Positions 9,441 through 18,721 of a stretch of 64,000 nt of DNA are shown here, piece by piece. The translations under genes and the position numbers were made by a program. The notes under the pieces were generated by a model. It saw nothing but the letters and a program-made list of their open reading frames with translations. It searched no databases and had not been told where the DNA came from. Source of the stretch: Planctomycetota bacterium (lineage in GTDB: Bacteria > Planctomycetota > UBA1135 > GCA-002686595); assembly GCA_016795325.1 (NCBI GenBank), contig JAEUHY010000035.1, positions 186,001-250,000 of the forward strand, read 5' to 3'. Position 1 is the first letter of the stretch. The number at the start of each line of letters is the position of its first letter.

Positions 9441-10010
9441 CTAACGCGGCGCGTCGAGAGCCAGATTGAAGCGCAGCACGTTGACTCGCGGTTCGCCCAG
9501 CCAGCCGAGGGCGCGGCCCTCGGTGTAGCGCTCGACGAGCGCCAGCACCTCGGCCTCCTGCAACCCGCGCGCGCGGGCGATCCGCGCGGCCTGCCAGCAC
9601 GCGGCCTGCGGACTCACGTGCGGATCCAAACCGCTGCCCGAACTGGTCACGAGTTCGATCGGCGGCTTGGTGGTGCGTTCGGGGTGCGCAGCGCGCAACG
9701 CAGCGGCGCGCACTTCGATCGCGCTCGCCAGTTCCGCGCTGAGTGGACCGAGGTTCGAGCCAGACGAGCGCGACGCGTCGTAGGCCGGCGCCGTCGCCGA
9801 GGGCCGCGGCCACAGGTAGCGCTCCGAAGAGAACGGTTGGCCGAGCAGGTCGGAACCGAGGATGTCCTCGCCGCGGCGCAGCAGGCTGCCCTGCGCGGCG
9901 TCGGGGAACAGCAGCTGCGCGGCGAGCGTCACGGCCAGCGGATACAGGCCGCCGATCAGCAGCGTGAACACGAGCAGCAGGCGGAGAGCGGGGACGAGGT
10001 GGCGGGACAT
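9441..10010 (-). CDS. kdpC: KdpC, potassium-transporting ATPase subunit C
   Basis: 189 residues with one N-terminal membrane helix (LRLLLVFTLLIGGLYPLAVTLAAQLLFP) and the usual periplasmic KdpC body (GSDLLGQPFSSERYLWPRPSAT, SSGSGLDPHVSPQAACWQAARIARAR, WLGEPRVNVLRFNLAL). The subunit stabilises the KdpFABC complex and assists KdpB during the ATPase cycle. Length and motif order match the family. It sits 14 bases after kdpB and 15 before kdpD. Confidence 0.96.
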   Translation of the reverse strand: MSRHLVPALRLLLVFTLLIGGLYPLAVTLAAQLLFPDAAQGSLLRRGEDILGSDLLGQPFSSERYLWPRPSATAPAYDASRSSGSNLGPLSAELASAIEVRAAALRAAHPERTTKPPIELVTSSGSGLDPHVSPQAACWQAARIARARGLQEAEVLALVERYTEGRALGWLGEPRVNVLRFNLALDAPR

Positions 10011-10024
10011 CGAGACGCTCCGTG

Positions 10025-12115
10025 TCAGAGGAACAGGTCGAGCAACATGTCGATCAACTTGATCCCGACGAAGGGCGTGAGCAGTCCGCCCAAGCCGTAG
10101 AGCAGCAGGTTGCGCCGCAGGATTTCTGCCGCCGGGAGCGCGCGGTAGGTCACTCCGCGCAGCGCGAGCGGGATCAACGCCACGATGACGAGCGCGTTGA
10201 AGATCACCGCGGCGAGCACCGCGTTGGCGCTCTCACCCAGACCCATCACGTCGAGCGCGCTCAGTTCGGGATAGGTCGAGACGAACGCCGCGGGAATGAT
10301 CGCGAAGTACTTGGCGAGATCGTTGGAGATGCTGAAGGTCGTGACCGCGCCGCGCGTCATCAGCATCTGCTTGCCGGTCTCGACGATCTCGATCAGCTTG
10401 GTCGGGTTGCTGTCGAGGTCGACCATGTTGCCCGCTTCCTTGGCCGCCTGTGCTCCGGAGTTCATCGCCACCGCCACGTCGGCCTGCGCCAGGGCCGGTG
10501 CGTCGTTCGCGCCGTCTCCGGCCATCGCCACGAGGTGGCCGCGCGACTGGAACTCGCGGATCAACTCCAGCTTGCGCTCCGGCGTGGCTTCGGCGAGGTA
10601 GTCGTCGACGCCGGCTTCCGCGGCGATGGCCGCCGCCGTCAGCGGGTTGTCGCCGGTGATCATCACCGTGCGGATGCCCATGCGGCGCAGCTGCGCGAAG
10701 CGCTCCTTGATGCCGCCCTTGAGCACGTCCTTGAGGTGGATCACGCCCAGGGCGCGCTCGGAATCCGCCACGACCAGCGGCGTTCCGCCTTGGCGCGCGA
10801 TCGACTTGACCACGTCGTCCACGGACTTGGGAAACGGCCGGCCGCGGCTCGCGAGCCACTTGGTGATCGCATCCGCGGCGCCCTTGCGGACGGGACCGCT
10901 GGGCAAGTCGACGCCGCTCATGCGCGTCTGCGCCGAGAACGGAACGAAGGTCGCGCCCAGTTCCTGCACCTGGCGTTCGCGCAATCCGAAACGCGCCTTG
11001 GCGAGCACGACGATGCTGCGCCCCTCGGGCGTTTCGTCGGCGAGCGAGGAGAGTTGCGCGGCGTTGGCGAGTTCGCGTTCCGACACGTCCGGCGCCGGAT
11101 GGAACTCCACGGCCTGGCGGTTGCCCAGCGTGATCGTGCCCGTCTTGTCGAGCAGCAGCACGTCGACGTCGCCGGCTGCTTCGACGGCGCGCCCCGAGGT
11201 GGCGACGACGTTCTGGCGGATCATGCGGTCCATGCCCGCGATGCCGATCGCCGACAGCAGCCCGCCGATCGTGGTGGGAATCAGGCACACGAGCAGCGCG
11301 ACCAGCGTCGTGATGCTCACCGGTGCGCCCGCGCCGTTCTCGGAGACCGCGAACAGCGAGAAGGGCAGCAGCGTCGCGGTGACGAGCAGGAACACGAGCG
11401 ACAATCCGGCGAGCAGGATCTCGAGCGCGATTTCGTTGGGAGTCTTGGAGCGCTTGGCGCCTTCGACCAGCGCGATCATGCGCTCGAGGAACGAGTCGCC
11501 GACCGCGCCGGTCGCGCGCACGACGATCCAATCCGAGAGCACGCGCGTCCCGCCCGTCACCGAGCTGCGGTCGCCGCCGCTCTCGCGAATCACGGGCGCG
11601 CTCTCGCCCGTGATCGCGCTCTCGTCGACCGAGGCGATCCCCTCGACGACCTCGCCGTCGCACGGAATCGAATCGCCGGCTTCCACGAGCACGAACTGGC
11701 CGCGGATCACGTGGTGGGCGGGGATGAGGTTGACGTGTTCGCTGCGCTCGCCGTGCGGGAGCACCTTGGCGATGGTGTCCTGTCGCGCGGCGCGCAGGCT
11801 TTCGGCCTGGGCGCGGCCGCGGCTCTCCGCGAGCGCCTCGGCGAAGTTCGCGAAGAGCACCGTGAACCACAGCCACAACGCGACCCACAGGTCGAGCCAG
11901 CCGCCCTCGGGAATCAAGTTCAGCGCGCCGGCCAGCGCGACGCCGCTGGTCAGCACGGCGCCGACCCAGACCACGAACATCACCGGGTTGCGAAGCTGGC
12001 TGCGCGGGTTCAGCTTGCGCAGCGCAGCGACGACAGCGGTGCGCAGCGTGCGCACGTCGTAGCCGTGCGAGCGTGCCGCGCGCGGCGCCGAGCCTCGAAT
12101 CGCCGTGGTTTCCAT
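10025..12115 (-). CDS. kdpB: KdpB, P-type ATPase catalytic subunit of the potassium pump
   Basis: 696 residues. The phosphorylated Asp is residue 323 in [15 protein letters not shown]. Actuator motif AITGESAPV, hinge [29 protein letters not shown], and [25 protein letters not shown] are all intact. Membrane helices are at the N-terminus (about 40-90), in the middle (about 240-300) and at the C-terminus (about 590-695). It hydrolyses ATP to drive potassium uptake through KdpA. The start follows the kdpA stop by one base, so the two are likely translationally coupled. Confidence 0.97.
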   Translation of the reverse strand: METTAIRGSAPRAARSHGYDVRTLRTAVVAALRKLNPRSQLRNPVMFVVWVGAVLTSGVALAGALNLIPEGGWLDLWVALWLWFTVLFANFAEALAESRGRAQAESLRAARQDTIAKVLPHGERSEHVNLIPAHHVIRGQFVLVEAGDSIPCDGEVVEGIASVDESAITGESAPVIRESGGDRSSVTGGTRVLSDWIVVRATGAVGDSFLERMIALVEGAKRSKTPNEIALEILLAGLSLVFLLVTATLLPFSLFAVSENGAGAPVSITTLVALLVCLIPTTIGGLLSAIGIAGMDRMIRQNVVATSGRAVEAAGDVDVLLLDKTGTITLGNRQAVEFHPAPDVSERELANAAQLSSLADETPEGRSIVVLAKARFGLRERQVQELGATFVPFSAQTRMSGVDLPSGPVRKGAADAITKWLASRGRPFPKSVDDVVKSIARQGGTPLVVADSERALGVIHLKDVLKGGIKERFAQLRRMGIRTVMITGDNPLTAAAIAAEAGVDDYLAEATPERKLELIREFQSRGHLVAMAGDGANDAPALAQADVAVAMNSGAQAAKEAGNMVDLDSNPTKLIEIVETGKQMLMTRGAVTTFSISNDLAKYFAIIPAAFVSTYPELSALDVMGLGESANAVLAAVIFNALVIVALIPLALRGVTYRALPAAEILRRNLLLYGLGGLLTPFVGIKLIDMLLDLFL

Positions 12116-12116
12116 G

Positions 12117-13811
12117 TCAGCGGACCCTCAGGTGCTCGACCAGCGGACCGAGCGCGAGCGCGGGCGCGAAGCTGAGTGCGCCGACGAGCAGCACGGAGCT
12201 CGCGAGCAGGATGACGAACAGCGCGCCATGCGTGGGAAAGGTCCCGACGCTGGCGGCGACCGGCGACTTGCGCGCCATCGAACCGGCGATCGCGAGCACC
12301 GGTACGGCGACCAGATAGCGTCCGATCAACATCGACAGCCCGAGAGCGAAATTGAGGAGCGGCGTGTCGGCGCTCAATCCGGCGAACGCGCTGCCGTTGT
12401 TGTTGGCCGCCGACGCGAAGGCGTACAGGAACTCGCTGAAGCCGTGGGCGCCGCGGTCCTGCAGGCTCGCGCGGATGCTGGGCGTGAGGACGGCCACGGC
12501 GATTCCGATCAGCGCCGTGGCGGTCGGCGCCAGGATCGCGATCGAAGCCATCTGGATCTCGAAGGCCTGCACCTTCTTGCCCAGGTACTCCGGCGTTCGA
12601 CCGACCATCAGTCCGGCGAGGAACACGGTGAGCAATCCGAAGACGACCATGCCGTACAGCCCCGATCCGACGCCGCCGAAGACGACTTCGCCCAGCAGCA
12701 TCAGCAGCAGCGCGACGCCGCCGCCCAGCGGTGACGCCGAGTCGTGCATGGAGTTCACCGAACCGTTGGAGGCCGCGGTGGTCCACGTCGCCCAGGTGGC
12801 GGACTCCGCGGGCCCGTGGCGCACTTCTTTGCCCTCCATGAAGCCCACGCCCGTGTCGGCGACAGCTGCGATGCGCGCGGGCGCGGGGCCGCGTTCGGCG
12901 CTGATCGCGAGGAGGTTCAGCGGGACGAGGAGCAGCGCCATCGCCGCGAGCAAACTGCGGCCCTGGCGCGCGTCGCCGAGCATCCGCCCGAACATGAAGC
13001 AGCACGCGGCCGGGAGCAGCAGCAAGGCGCCCAACTGCAGCGCGTTCGACAGCGGAGTGGGATTCTCCAGCGGGTGCGCGGAGTTGACGTTGAAGAACCC
13101 GCCGCCGTTCGTGCCCAGTTGTTTGATCGCCACCTGCGACGCGACGGGGCCGACCGCGATCAGCTGTTGTCCACCCTCGAGCGTCTGCGCCTCGACGTAG
13201 GGCCCGAACGTCTGCACGACGCCTTGGCTCGCGAGGGCCAGCGCGAGCAGGAGCGCGAGCGGCAGAAGGACGTACAGGGTCGAGCGCGTCACATCGACCC
13301 AGAAGTTGCCCAGCTGCTCTGCGCCGCGCGCCGCCAGTCCGCGGGCCAGCGCGGCAAGCACCGACAGTCCGCACGCTGCGGAAACGAAGTTCTGCAGCGT
13401 CAGTCCGACGGTTTGCGAGGCGTAGCTCAGCGTCGCTTCACCGCCGTACGCCTGCCAGTTCGTGTTGGTCACGAAGCTCACCGCGGTGTTGAAGGCGAGC
13501 GGGGCCGGAACGTCGGCGAACTCGCGTGGATTGAAGGGCAGCGAGCCTTGCCAGCGCAGCAGCGCGTACAAGCACAGGAAACCGACGAGCTGGAGCGCGA
13601 GGAACGCGAGCGCGTAGCTGCGCCAGTCCATGTTGCGCTTGGGGTCGATCCCGCACGCGCGGTAGAGCGCGCGTTCGAAGGGAGCGAACACGCCGGGAAA
13701 CGGCGTGCGGCCTTCCCCGAGCACACGCGCGAGGTAGCCGCCCAGCGGCGCGGCCAGCGCCAGCACGAGCGCGAACTGCAGCAGCATGCGCAGCACGTCG
13801 AAGGTGGTCAT
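12117..13811 (-). CDS. kdpA: KdpA, potassium-binding and channel-like subunit
   Basis: 564 residues, about ten membrane helices. Selectivity-filter-like motifs are present: [13 protein letters not shown] near 115, [18 protein letters not shown] near 230, [11 protein letters not shown] near 475. This superfamily-of-K-transporters subunit binds and conducts potassium in the KdpFABC complex. The start overlaps the stop of kdpF by four bases. No truncation or frameshift seen. Confidence 0.97.
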   Translation of the reverse strand: MTTFDVLRMLLQFALVLALAAPLGGYLARVLGEGRTPFPGVFAPFERALYRACGIDPKRNMDWRSYALAFLALQLVGFLCLYALLRWQGSLPFNPREFADVPAPLAFNTAVSFVTNTNWQAYGGEATLSYASQTVGLTLQNFVSAACGLSVLAALARGLAARGAEQLGNFWVDVTRSTLYVLLPLALLLALALASQGVVQTFGPYVEAQTLEGGQQLIAVGPVASQVAIKQLGTNGGGFFNVNSAHPLENPTPLSNALQLGALLLLPAACCFMFGRMLGDARQGRSLLAAMALLLVPLNLLAISAERGPAPARIAAVADTGVGFMEGKEVRHGPAESATWATWTTAASNGSVNSMHDSASPLGGGVALLLMLLGEVVFGGVGSGLYGMVVFGLLTVFLAGLMVGRTPEYLGKKVQAFEIQMASIAILAPTATALIGIAVAVLTPSIRASLQDRGAHGFSEFLYAFASAANNNGSAFAGLSADTPLLNFALGLSMLIGRYLVAVPVLAIAGSMARKSPVAASVGTFPTHGALFVILLASSVLLVGALSFAPALALGPLVEHLRVR

Positions 13812-13900
13812 TCGAAGAGCTCCGGCTTGAGCAGCGCGGTGAGCAGATATCCGGCCAGCGCTACAGCGAGCGTGGCTGCGAACACGTACACCGCGGTCAT
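13808..13900 (-). CDS. kdpF: KdpF, small membrane subunit of the potassium pump
   Basis: A 30-residue ORF read directly from the sequence: [30 protein letters not shown]. It is one hydrophobic helix followed by the typical LLKPE/F-E ending of KdpF, which packs against KdpA and stabilises the complex. Its stop overlaps the kdpA ATG (ATGA), and its own ATG overlaps the stop of the small upstream ORF. Such peptides are often missed by automatic annotation. Confidence 0.9.
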   Translation of the reverse strand: MTAVYVFAATLAVALAGYLLTALLKPELFE

Positions 13901-13986
13901 GGGCGCGCGCCCTCCGAGTTGCGCCGCACGACTGCGGCGACGGCGGCGAAGAACACGACGGCGATGGCGCACCAGACGAGGTCCAT
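13897..13986 (-). CDS. 29-residue membrane peptide leading the kdp operon
   Basis: The ORF reads MDLVWCAIAVVFFAAVAAVV followed by RRNSEGARP: one membrane helix with a positively charged tail. The AAGGAA at about 13996-14001 on the minus strand gives a plausible ribosome binding site. The stop overlaps the kdpF ATG by four bases, the same coupling seen at kdpF/kdpA. Position and size suggest a further small subunit or a leader peptide for coupled translation. I do not recognise a named family. Translation is inferred from the start, overlap and hydrophobicity pattern. Confidence 0.65.
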   Translation of the reverse strand: MDLVWCAIAVVFFAAVAAVVRRNSEGARP

Positions 13987-14026
13987 GGGCAACGTTTCCT
14001 TTCCGCCCAGACCCTAGATCGCTGTC

Positions 14027-14045
14027 GCGCTAAGGCGGCGCTAAG
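14027..14045. promoter_or_regulatory. Candidate KdpE binding site (11-bp-spaced direct repeat)
   Basis: Two perfect copies of GCGCTAAG (CTTAGCGC on the minus strand) start at 14027 and 14038, exactly 11 bases apart. Tandem half-sites about one helical turn apart are typical of OmpR-family regulators, and KdpE belongs to that family. The site is 41 bases upstream of the first kdp-operon ATG (13986) and 83 upstream of the divergent barrel gene (14128). Assignment to KdpE is inference. Confidence 0.5.
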
Positions 14046-14127
14046 AAGCTCAGCGCGCGTGTTGAACTGCGCTGCATACGCCGCATTGCGCCATCCAGCG
14101 AAGCTGTGTTGGATTCAGGATGCGCAC

Positions 14128-14886
14128 ATGCGCACTCGACTCCTGCCCTCGGTGTTCGTCTTCGGCGCCGCCTGCCGCGCGCTCGATCCTTCGACGACGC
14201 CCATCGCCACCGACCGTCCCGGCTTGCTCTTCGCGAGCAGCGTCGTGCCGCGCGGCGTCGTGCAACTCGAACTCGGCGCGCCCGCGGCGCAGCTCGATCG
14301 AAAGCGTGCTGACGAGTTCCGGCTCGTGCAGCTCGCGGTCCAGGCGCGCTACGGATGGAGCGAGACGCTCGAGCTGCGCGTGGGCGGCGCACCGTACGGC
14401 GACCTGCGCAACGAGAGCGCAGCCGGCGTTTCGCGCGAGCGAGGCGCCGCGGATCTCGAGCTGGGCGTCAAGTACGCGCTCGCTCCCACGACGTCGGTGC
14501 TCGCTTCCGCTCGCGTCCCCAGCGGCGGCGCCTTGGGCTCGGACGACGCGGCCTTCTCGCTGTTCGGGATCGCGGAGTCCGCGCTCGACGAGAGGCGCTC
14601 GTTGAAGGGGCTCGTCGGTTGGACCGGCGGCGAAGTGGGGGCGGAGTGGGTCGACACCGCGACGCTCGGCCTGCTGCTGAACGAAGTCTTTCATCCGCGC
14701 TTTTCGGGCTATGTGTCCGCCGTCGCCTATCCGGTGTTTGGCTCGGACTCGACTCCGGCGTACGCGGGCGTTGGTCTGGCGTACCTGCTCAGTTCCGACG
14801 TTCAGCTCGACTGCTCGGCGGACGTCGGACTCAACGACGACGCGCTCGACGCGCTCGTCACGGCGGGGATCTCGCTGCGTTGGTGA
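14128..14886 (+). CDS. Outer-membrane beta-barrel protein, phenol-degradation MetA/transporter-like family
   Basis: 252 residues from the ATG at 14128 (an in-frame ATG at 14059 would add 23 residues without a signal-like start). The N-terminus MRTRLLPSVFVFGAAC has a lipobox-like end. The body follows the pattern of the 'transporter' barrel family: TDRPGLLFASSVVPRGVVQLELG, LELRVGGAPYGDL, DLELGVKYAL, then QLDCSADVGLNDDALDALV, ending in an aromatic (SLRW) as outer-membrane proteins often do. Substrate unknown. It is divergent from the kdp operon and shares its promoter region, so co-regulation by potassium is possible. Confidence 0.7.
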   Translation: MRTRLLPSVFVFGAACRALDPSTTPIATDRPGLLFASSVVPRGVVQLELGAPAAQLDRKRADEFRLVQLAVQARYGWSETLELRVGGAPYGDLRNESAAGVSRERGAADLELGVKYALAPTTSVLASARVPSGGALGSDDAAFSLFGIAESALDERRSLKGLVGWTGGEVGAEWVDTATLGLLLNEVFHPRFSGYVSAVAYPVFGSDSTPAYAGVGLAYLLSSDVQLDCSADVGLNDDALDALVTAGISLRW

Positions 14887-14909
14887 GCGCGTGTGCGCCG
14901 TTGCCTCGC

Positions 14910-16823
14910 TCAGGCAAACGGCCGCCGCGCGAGGCCCAGCGGGCGCAACATCGCGCTCTTCTTGCGCTGGTGGCCCTGCATACGGCGCAGGATGTCGTCG
15001 AGCGCGCTCAGCGCCTGGTCGATGTGCGGGCCCTTGTTGAGCATCACGCATTCGGCGCGTTCGCTCATCGCTGCGTCGGTGATCTCCGCGCGCGACGGAC
15101 GCCCTTCACGTGCGAGCGTTTCGAGCACCTGCGTCGCCCAGATCACGGGCACGTGGGCCGCCTCGCAGATCCACAGGATCTCCTCCTGCACCTCGGCGAG
15201 ACGCTCGAAGCCGCATTCGACCGCGAGGTCGCCGCGCGCGATCATCACGCCGTCGCAGGGGCTCTGCATCGACGCGAGCAGCAGTTGCGGAAGGCGCTCG
15301 AAGGCGCGGCGCGTTTCGATCTTGAGCACGATGCCCAGTTCGGGGCGGCCCAGTTCCGCGAGGCGTTGCTCGAGCTCGGCGACATCCTCGGGCGCGTGCA
15401 CGAACGAGAGCGCGACGGCGTCGGCGTGTTCGACCACGAACGGCAAGTCGGCGAGGTCCTTGGCGGTGAGCGCCGGCGCGGCGAGGTCCGTGTCGGGCAG
15501 GTTGATGCCCTTGTCCGCGCGCAGCTTGTCGCCGCCTGCGCGCGCCGAGGTGATCTCGACTTCGAGTTGCTCGCGGCTGACGCCCACGATGCGCCCGCCG
15601 ATCTTGCCGTCGTCGAGCCACACGCTCTCACCGGCGCGTGCGTGCTGGAACACCTCGGGCAGCGTGCAGCCGATGCGCGCCGGCGCGAGCAGGCGGCCGC
15701 GTGCGTCGCGTTGCGCCGCTCGGCCCGGCTCGAGCGAGCGCGTGAGCACCAGCCGGTCGCCGAGCTCGAGCTCGAGCGCGCCCGCTTGCCGCGGCAGCGC
15801 GCCGATCGCGGTCTGTCCCGCGGCGCCGCGCACGCCGCGCTTGCGCAGCGAGAGCCCGGGCACGAAGTAGCTCGTCGAGTGCAGCTCGACCAATGCGCCG
15901 CCGCGCGAGCGCTTGACGACGGCGAGCGAGCGTTCCGCGCCGCGCGCGTCGTGGAAGGTGAGCTCGTCGCCGGCTTCCAGTCGCGCCAGCCACGCGCCGT
16001 CGACGGGCAACGCGGCGGCGCAGCCCGCCGGCGCCGGGCTCGGCGAGCTCGAACTCGTGAGCCAGGCGCGCGCGGGCGCGACGGTGCGACCCAGCGTGTC
16101 GCGCGCGGGGCGCAGCTTGAGCACCGCGGCGCCGGGCTCGATCGGCCCGGTGCGCAGCTTGGGACCGGCGAGGTCCATGAAGATCCGGCACTCGCGCCCG
16201 GCGCGCCGCGCGGCGCGCTCCACGTTGGCGCGGATGCGCTCCCACTGCTGCGGCGTGCCGTGCGCGCAGTTGATGCGCGCGAGATCCATCCCGCAGTCGA
16301 TCCAACGCTCCGCGAGTTCGGGCTGGTCCGCCGCCTCGTCGGGCATCGTGAGCAGCATGCGCACGCGGCGCTCGACACGCGCCGGCCCGAGCAGGGCGTC
16401 CGCGTGGCGTTCGAGGATGCGCTCGCCTTCGCCCATGCCCACGTGGCGACGCGCGACGCCCTCGAGTTGGAAGTTGTGCTGCGTCAGCCGCTCGACGATG
16501 GCGAGCACCGCTTCGACGGAGGCCATCGCGTGCGCTTCGCAGCGGCCCAGCGACGACAGCCCCAGCCGGACGAGCTGGCCCTGCAGGCTGCGCAGGTCGC
16601 GCGAGCGCAGCGCGAGGTAGTGCAGCAGATTGCGCGCGCTCAGCTCGTAGGAGGGATGGATCTTGGGATGGTTCGCCAACCCGGCGTCCTCGAAGCGCAG
16701 CATCTCGCTTCGCAGTTCCGCAAGCTCGCGGCCGATGTCGGCGAGCAACGCGGCGTCGGACGCAGCCGTGCGAGCCTGGGATCTGGGTTGGGCCTTGCGA
16801 CGCGTGGTGGATTTGGGGCTCAA
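14910..16823 (-). CDS. Pyruvate-kinase-family enzyme, short form without the C-terminal regulatory domain
   Basis: 637 residues if the TTG at 16823 is the start; the first ~30 residues are basic and the start is uncertain. About 1-150 is an alpha-helical extension. The barrel then matches pyruvate kinase: MDLARINCAHG (for NVARLNFSHG), DLAGPKLRTG near 216, GINLPDTDL, KIETRRAFERL near 498 carrying the catalytic Lys, MIARGDLAVECG near 528, ATQVLETLAREGRPSRAEITDAA near 561. The middle (B-domain region) is much enlarged, and the chain stops shortly after the barrel with no allosteric C domain. It should bind phosphoenolpyruvate or a related enol phosphate. Whether it is the glycolytic enzyme cannot be told. 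Tail to tail with the barrel gene (23 bases). Confidence 0.75.
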   Translation of the reverse strand: MSPKSTTRRKAQPRSQARTAASDAALLADIGRELAELRSEMLRFEDAGLANHPKIHPSYELSARNLLHYLALRSRDLRSLQGQLVRLGLSSLGRCEAHAMASVEAVLAIVERLTQHNFQLEGVARRHVGMGEGERILERHADALLGPARVERRVRMLLTMPDEAADQPELAERWIDCGMDLARINCAHGTPQQWERIRANVERAARRAGRECRIFMDLAGPKLRTGPIEPGAAVLKLRPARDTLGRTVAPARAWLTSSSSPSPAPAGCAAALPVDGAWLARLEAGDELTFHDARGAERSLAVVKRSRGGALVELHSTSYFVPGLSLRKRGVRGAAGQTAIGALPRQAGALELELGDRLVLTRSLEPGRAAQRDARGRLLAPARIGCTLPEVFQHARAGESVWLDDGKIGGRIVGVSREQLEVEITSARAGGDKLRADKGINLPDTDLAAPALTAKDLADLPFVVEHADAVALSFVHAPEDVAELEQRLAELGRPELGIVLKIETRRAFERLPQLLLASMQSPCDGVMIARGDLAVECGFERLAEVQEEILWICEAAHVPVIWATQVLETLAREGRPSRAEITDAAMSERAECVMLNKGPHIDQALSALDDILRRMQGHQRKKSAMLRPLGLARRPFA

Positions 16824-16910
16824 GCGGGCGGAGATTGGAGCACGCCGCGAGAACGCGGCGCCACACTTCACGCGCACCGCGCAACTTCGCGCGGCGCCAC
16901 GCGCGTCTTT

Positions 16911-18503
16911 ATGGGTTCTTGCATCGCCATGCTGCTCACCTTCGCACTGCTCTTCACGCTCCAAGCTCCGTCCACTCCGCCCGACGCAGCTCCGCCGACC
17001 GAGAAGCGTGGGCTCGTGAGTTCGAGCGAAGGCGCGCGCCCCGGCTTCAAGCTGTTCACTCCGCTCCGCTCGACCTCGACGTACCTGATCGACTCCGCGG
17101 GCGAGGTCGCGCACCGCTGGACCAGCGACGCGACGCCGGGACAGTCGGTGTACCTGTTGCCGAACGGCAACCTGCTGCGCTGTGAGCGCGTGCCCAGCGA
17201 TGTGTTCGAAGGCGGCGGCCAGGGCGGCCGCATCCGCGAGTACGACTGGGAGAGCAAGATCGTGTGGGAGTACGTGTGCGCCGACGACACGAAGTTGCAC
17301 CACCACGACATCGAGCCGCTGCCGAACGGCAACGTGCTGCTCATCGCGTGGGAGCGTGTGGGGCGCGAGAAAGCTCTCGCGGCAGGGCGCAACCCGGGCC
17401 TGCTCGGCGCCGGCGAGTTGTGGCCCGACATGGTGCTTGAGGTCGAGCCCACGCGGCCCAGCGGCGGCAAGGTCGTGTGGGAGTGGCACGCCTGGGACCA
17501 CCTCGTGCAGGACCGCGATCCCAAGCTCGCGAACCACGGCGCGATCGCGGCATTTCCGCGGCGCATCGACGTCAACGCGACGGAACGCGAGGCGGAGCCG
17601 ACGAAGGAGGAACTCGAGGAGCTCGAGAAGCTCAAGAAGCTCGGCTACGTCGACGACAGCGCGCCGCGCGGCGGGCGCGATGGGGGCCGCGGCGGACCTG
17701 GCCGCGACGCCGACTGGCACCACTGCAACTCGATCGACTACTCGCCCGAGCTTGATCTTGTCGTGCTCGGCTCGCGCGAGCTCTCCGAGCTGTGGTTCAT
17801 CGACCACTCGACCACCACGGAAGAGGCCAAGGGCTCGAGCGGCGGACGCTGGGGCCGAGGCGGCGACCTGGTGTTCCGCTTCGGCAATCCGCGCTGGAGC
17901 AAGGGGCCGGGCGAGCGCGCGCTGTTCTTTCAGCACGACGCGCAGTGGATTCCCGCGGGGCTGCCGGGCGCGGGCCACATCCTGGTGTTCAACAACGGCG
18001 AACGCGGCGAGCGCGAGCAATCGACCGTCGATGAATTCGCGATTGCGTTCACGCCGGAGGCGCTCGCGGACTTCGCCAAGGTCGAAGTGAAGCGCGTGGC
18101 CAGCTACCTCTCGCCCGACTTCTGCGGCCACATCAGCGGCGCGCAGCGCCTCGCCAACGGCAACACGTTGATCTGCGCCGGCGAGACGGGCCGCGTGGTC
18201 GAGCTCACGCCCGAGCAGAAGGTCGTGTGGGAGTACCTCAATCCGCACGGCGGCGACGCGCCGATGGGCGGGCCGGGCCGCGGTCGCGGCGAACGCCGCG
18301 GGCCTCCGCCCGATGGAGCGCCGGCCGGCGGCGCGGACGGCCCGCCGCCCGGTGGCGGACGCGGCGAGCGGCGCGGACCTCCGCCCGACGGCGGCCCGCG
18401 CGGTGGGCGCGGCCCCGGCGGCGGTCCGGGCGATGCGCGCGCGCTGTTCCGCGCGACGCACCTCGACGCGGATCATCCGGGGCTGGCGAAGCTCAAGGGC
18501 TGA
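16911..18503 (+). CDS. Arylsulfotransferase (ASST)-like secreted beta-propeller
   Basis: 530 residues from the ATG at 16911 (a second ATG at 16929 is equally possible). A signal peptide covers about 1-25. Propeller blades are seen as repeated 'YLLPNGNLL', 'SKIVWEY', 'GKVVWEWHAWDHL' and 'QKVVWEYLNP' strands, with HHHDIEPLPNGNVLL near 123-140, as in the Arylsulfotran_2 group. Known ASST proteins transfer sulfate between phenols in the periplasm; activity here is not assured. A charged helix (EPTKEELEELEKLKKLGYV) sits near 225-245. The C-terminal ~85 residues are Gly/Pro/Arg-rich with a near-duplicate RGERRGPPPDG unit. Divergent from the pyruvate-kinase-like gene. Confidence 0.75.
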   Translation: MGSCIAMLLTFALLFTLQAPSTPPDAAPPTEKRGLVSSSEGARPGFKLFTPLRSTSTYLIDSAGEVAHRWTSDATPGQSVYLLPNGNLLRCERVPSDVFEGGGQGGRIREYDWESKIVWEYVCADDTKLHHHDIEPLPNGNVLLIAWERVGREKALAAGRNPGLLGAGELWPDMVLEVEPTRPSGGKVVWEWHAWDHLVQDRDPKLANHGAIAAFPRRIDVNATEREAEPTKEELEELEKLKKLGYVDDSAPRGGRDGGRGGPGRDADWHHCNSIDYSPELDLVVLGSRELSELWFIDHSTTTEEAKGSSGGRWGRGGDLVFRFGNPRWSKGPGERALFFQHDAQWIPAGLPGAGHILVFNNGERGEREQSTVDEFAIAFTPEALADFAKVEVKRVASYLSPDFCGHISGAQRLANGNTLICAGETGRVVELTPEQKVVWEYLNPHGGDAPMGGPGRGRGERRGPPPDGAPAGGADGPPPGGGRGERRGPPPDGGPRGGRGPGGGPGDARALFRATHLDADHPGLAKLKG

Positions 18504-18640
18504 GCGCGGGAGCGAGTGCGACGTGGGCTGAGCGCGCTTGTGGGGTGACGCAGAACTCGGCTGCGAACCGCAGGGCCTTTCCGCCGACCGCGGCATCGCG
18601 GTGCTCGGCTCGCTTCGTCGGGAATCTTCGCGCTCCGCGG

Positions 18641-18672
18641 GAGGCGCCGAGGCGCCGAGGCGCCGAGGCGCC
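18641..18672. repeat. Four perfect tandem copies of GAGGCGCC
   Basis: An 8-bp unit repeated exactly four times, each containing the palindrome GGCGCC, ending 49 bases before the ATG of the FRG-domain gene. Copy-number change by slippage could alter spacing in that promoter. I see no other such run in the window. Confidence 0.9.
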
Positions 18673-18721
18673 CGACCTCCGCAGCGGATTCTCGAGTTGC
18701 GCCACTAGACTCCGACGCGCC

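Noticed and set aside
14355..16910. Long plus-strand frame running into the ASST gene
   Set aside because: It overlaps the pyruvate-kinase-like gene and the barrel gene on the other frames; only the part from 16911 has a signal peptide and family motifs.
18641..18672. Tandem repeats as a CRISPR
   Set aside because: The unit is 8 bp with no spacers; it is a simple tandem repeat.
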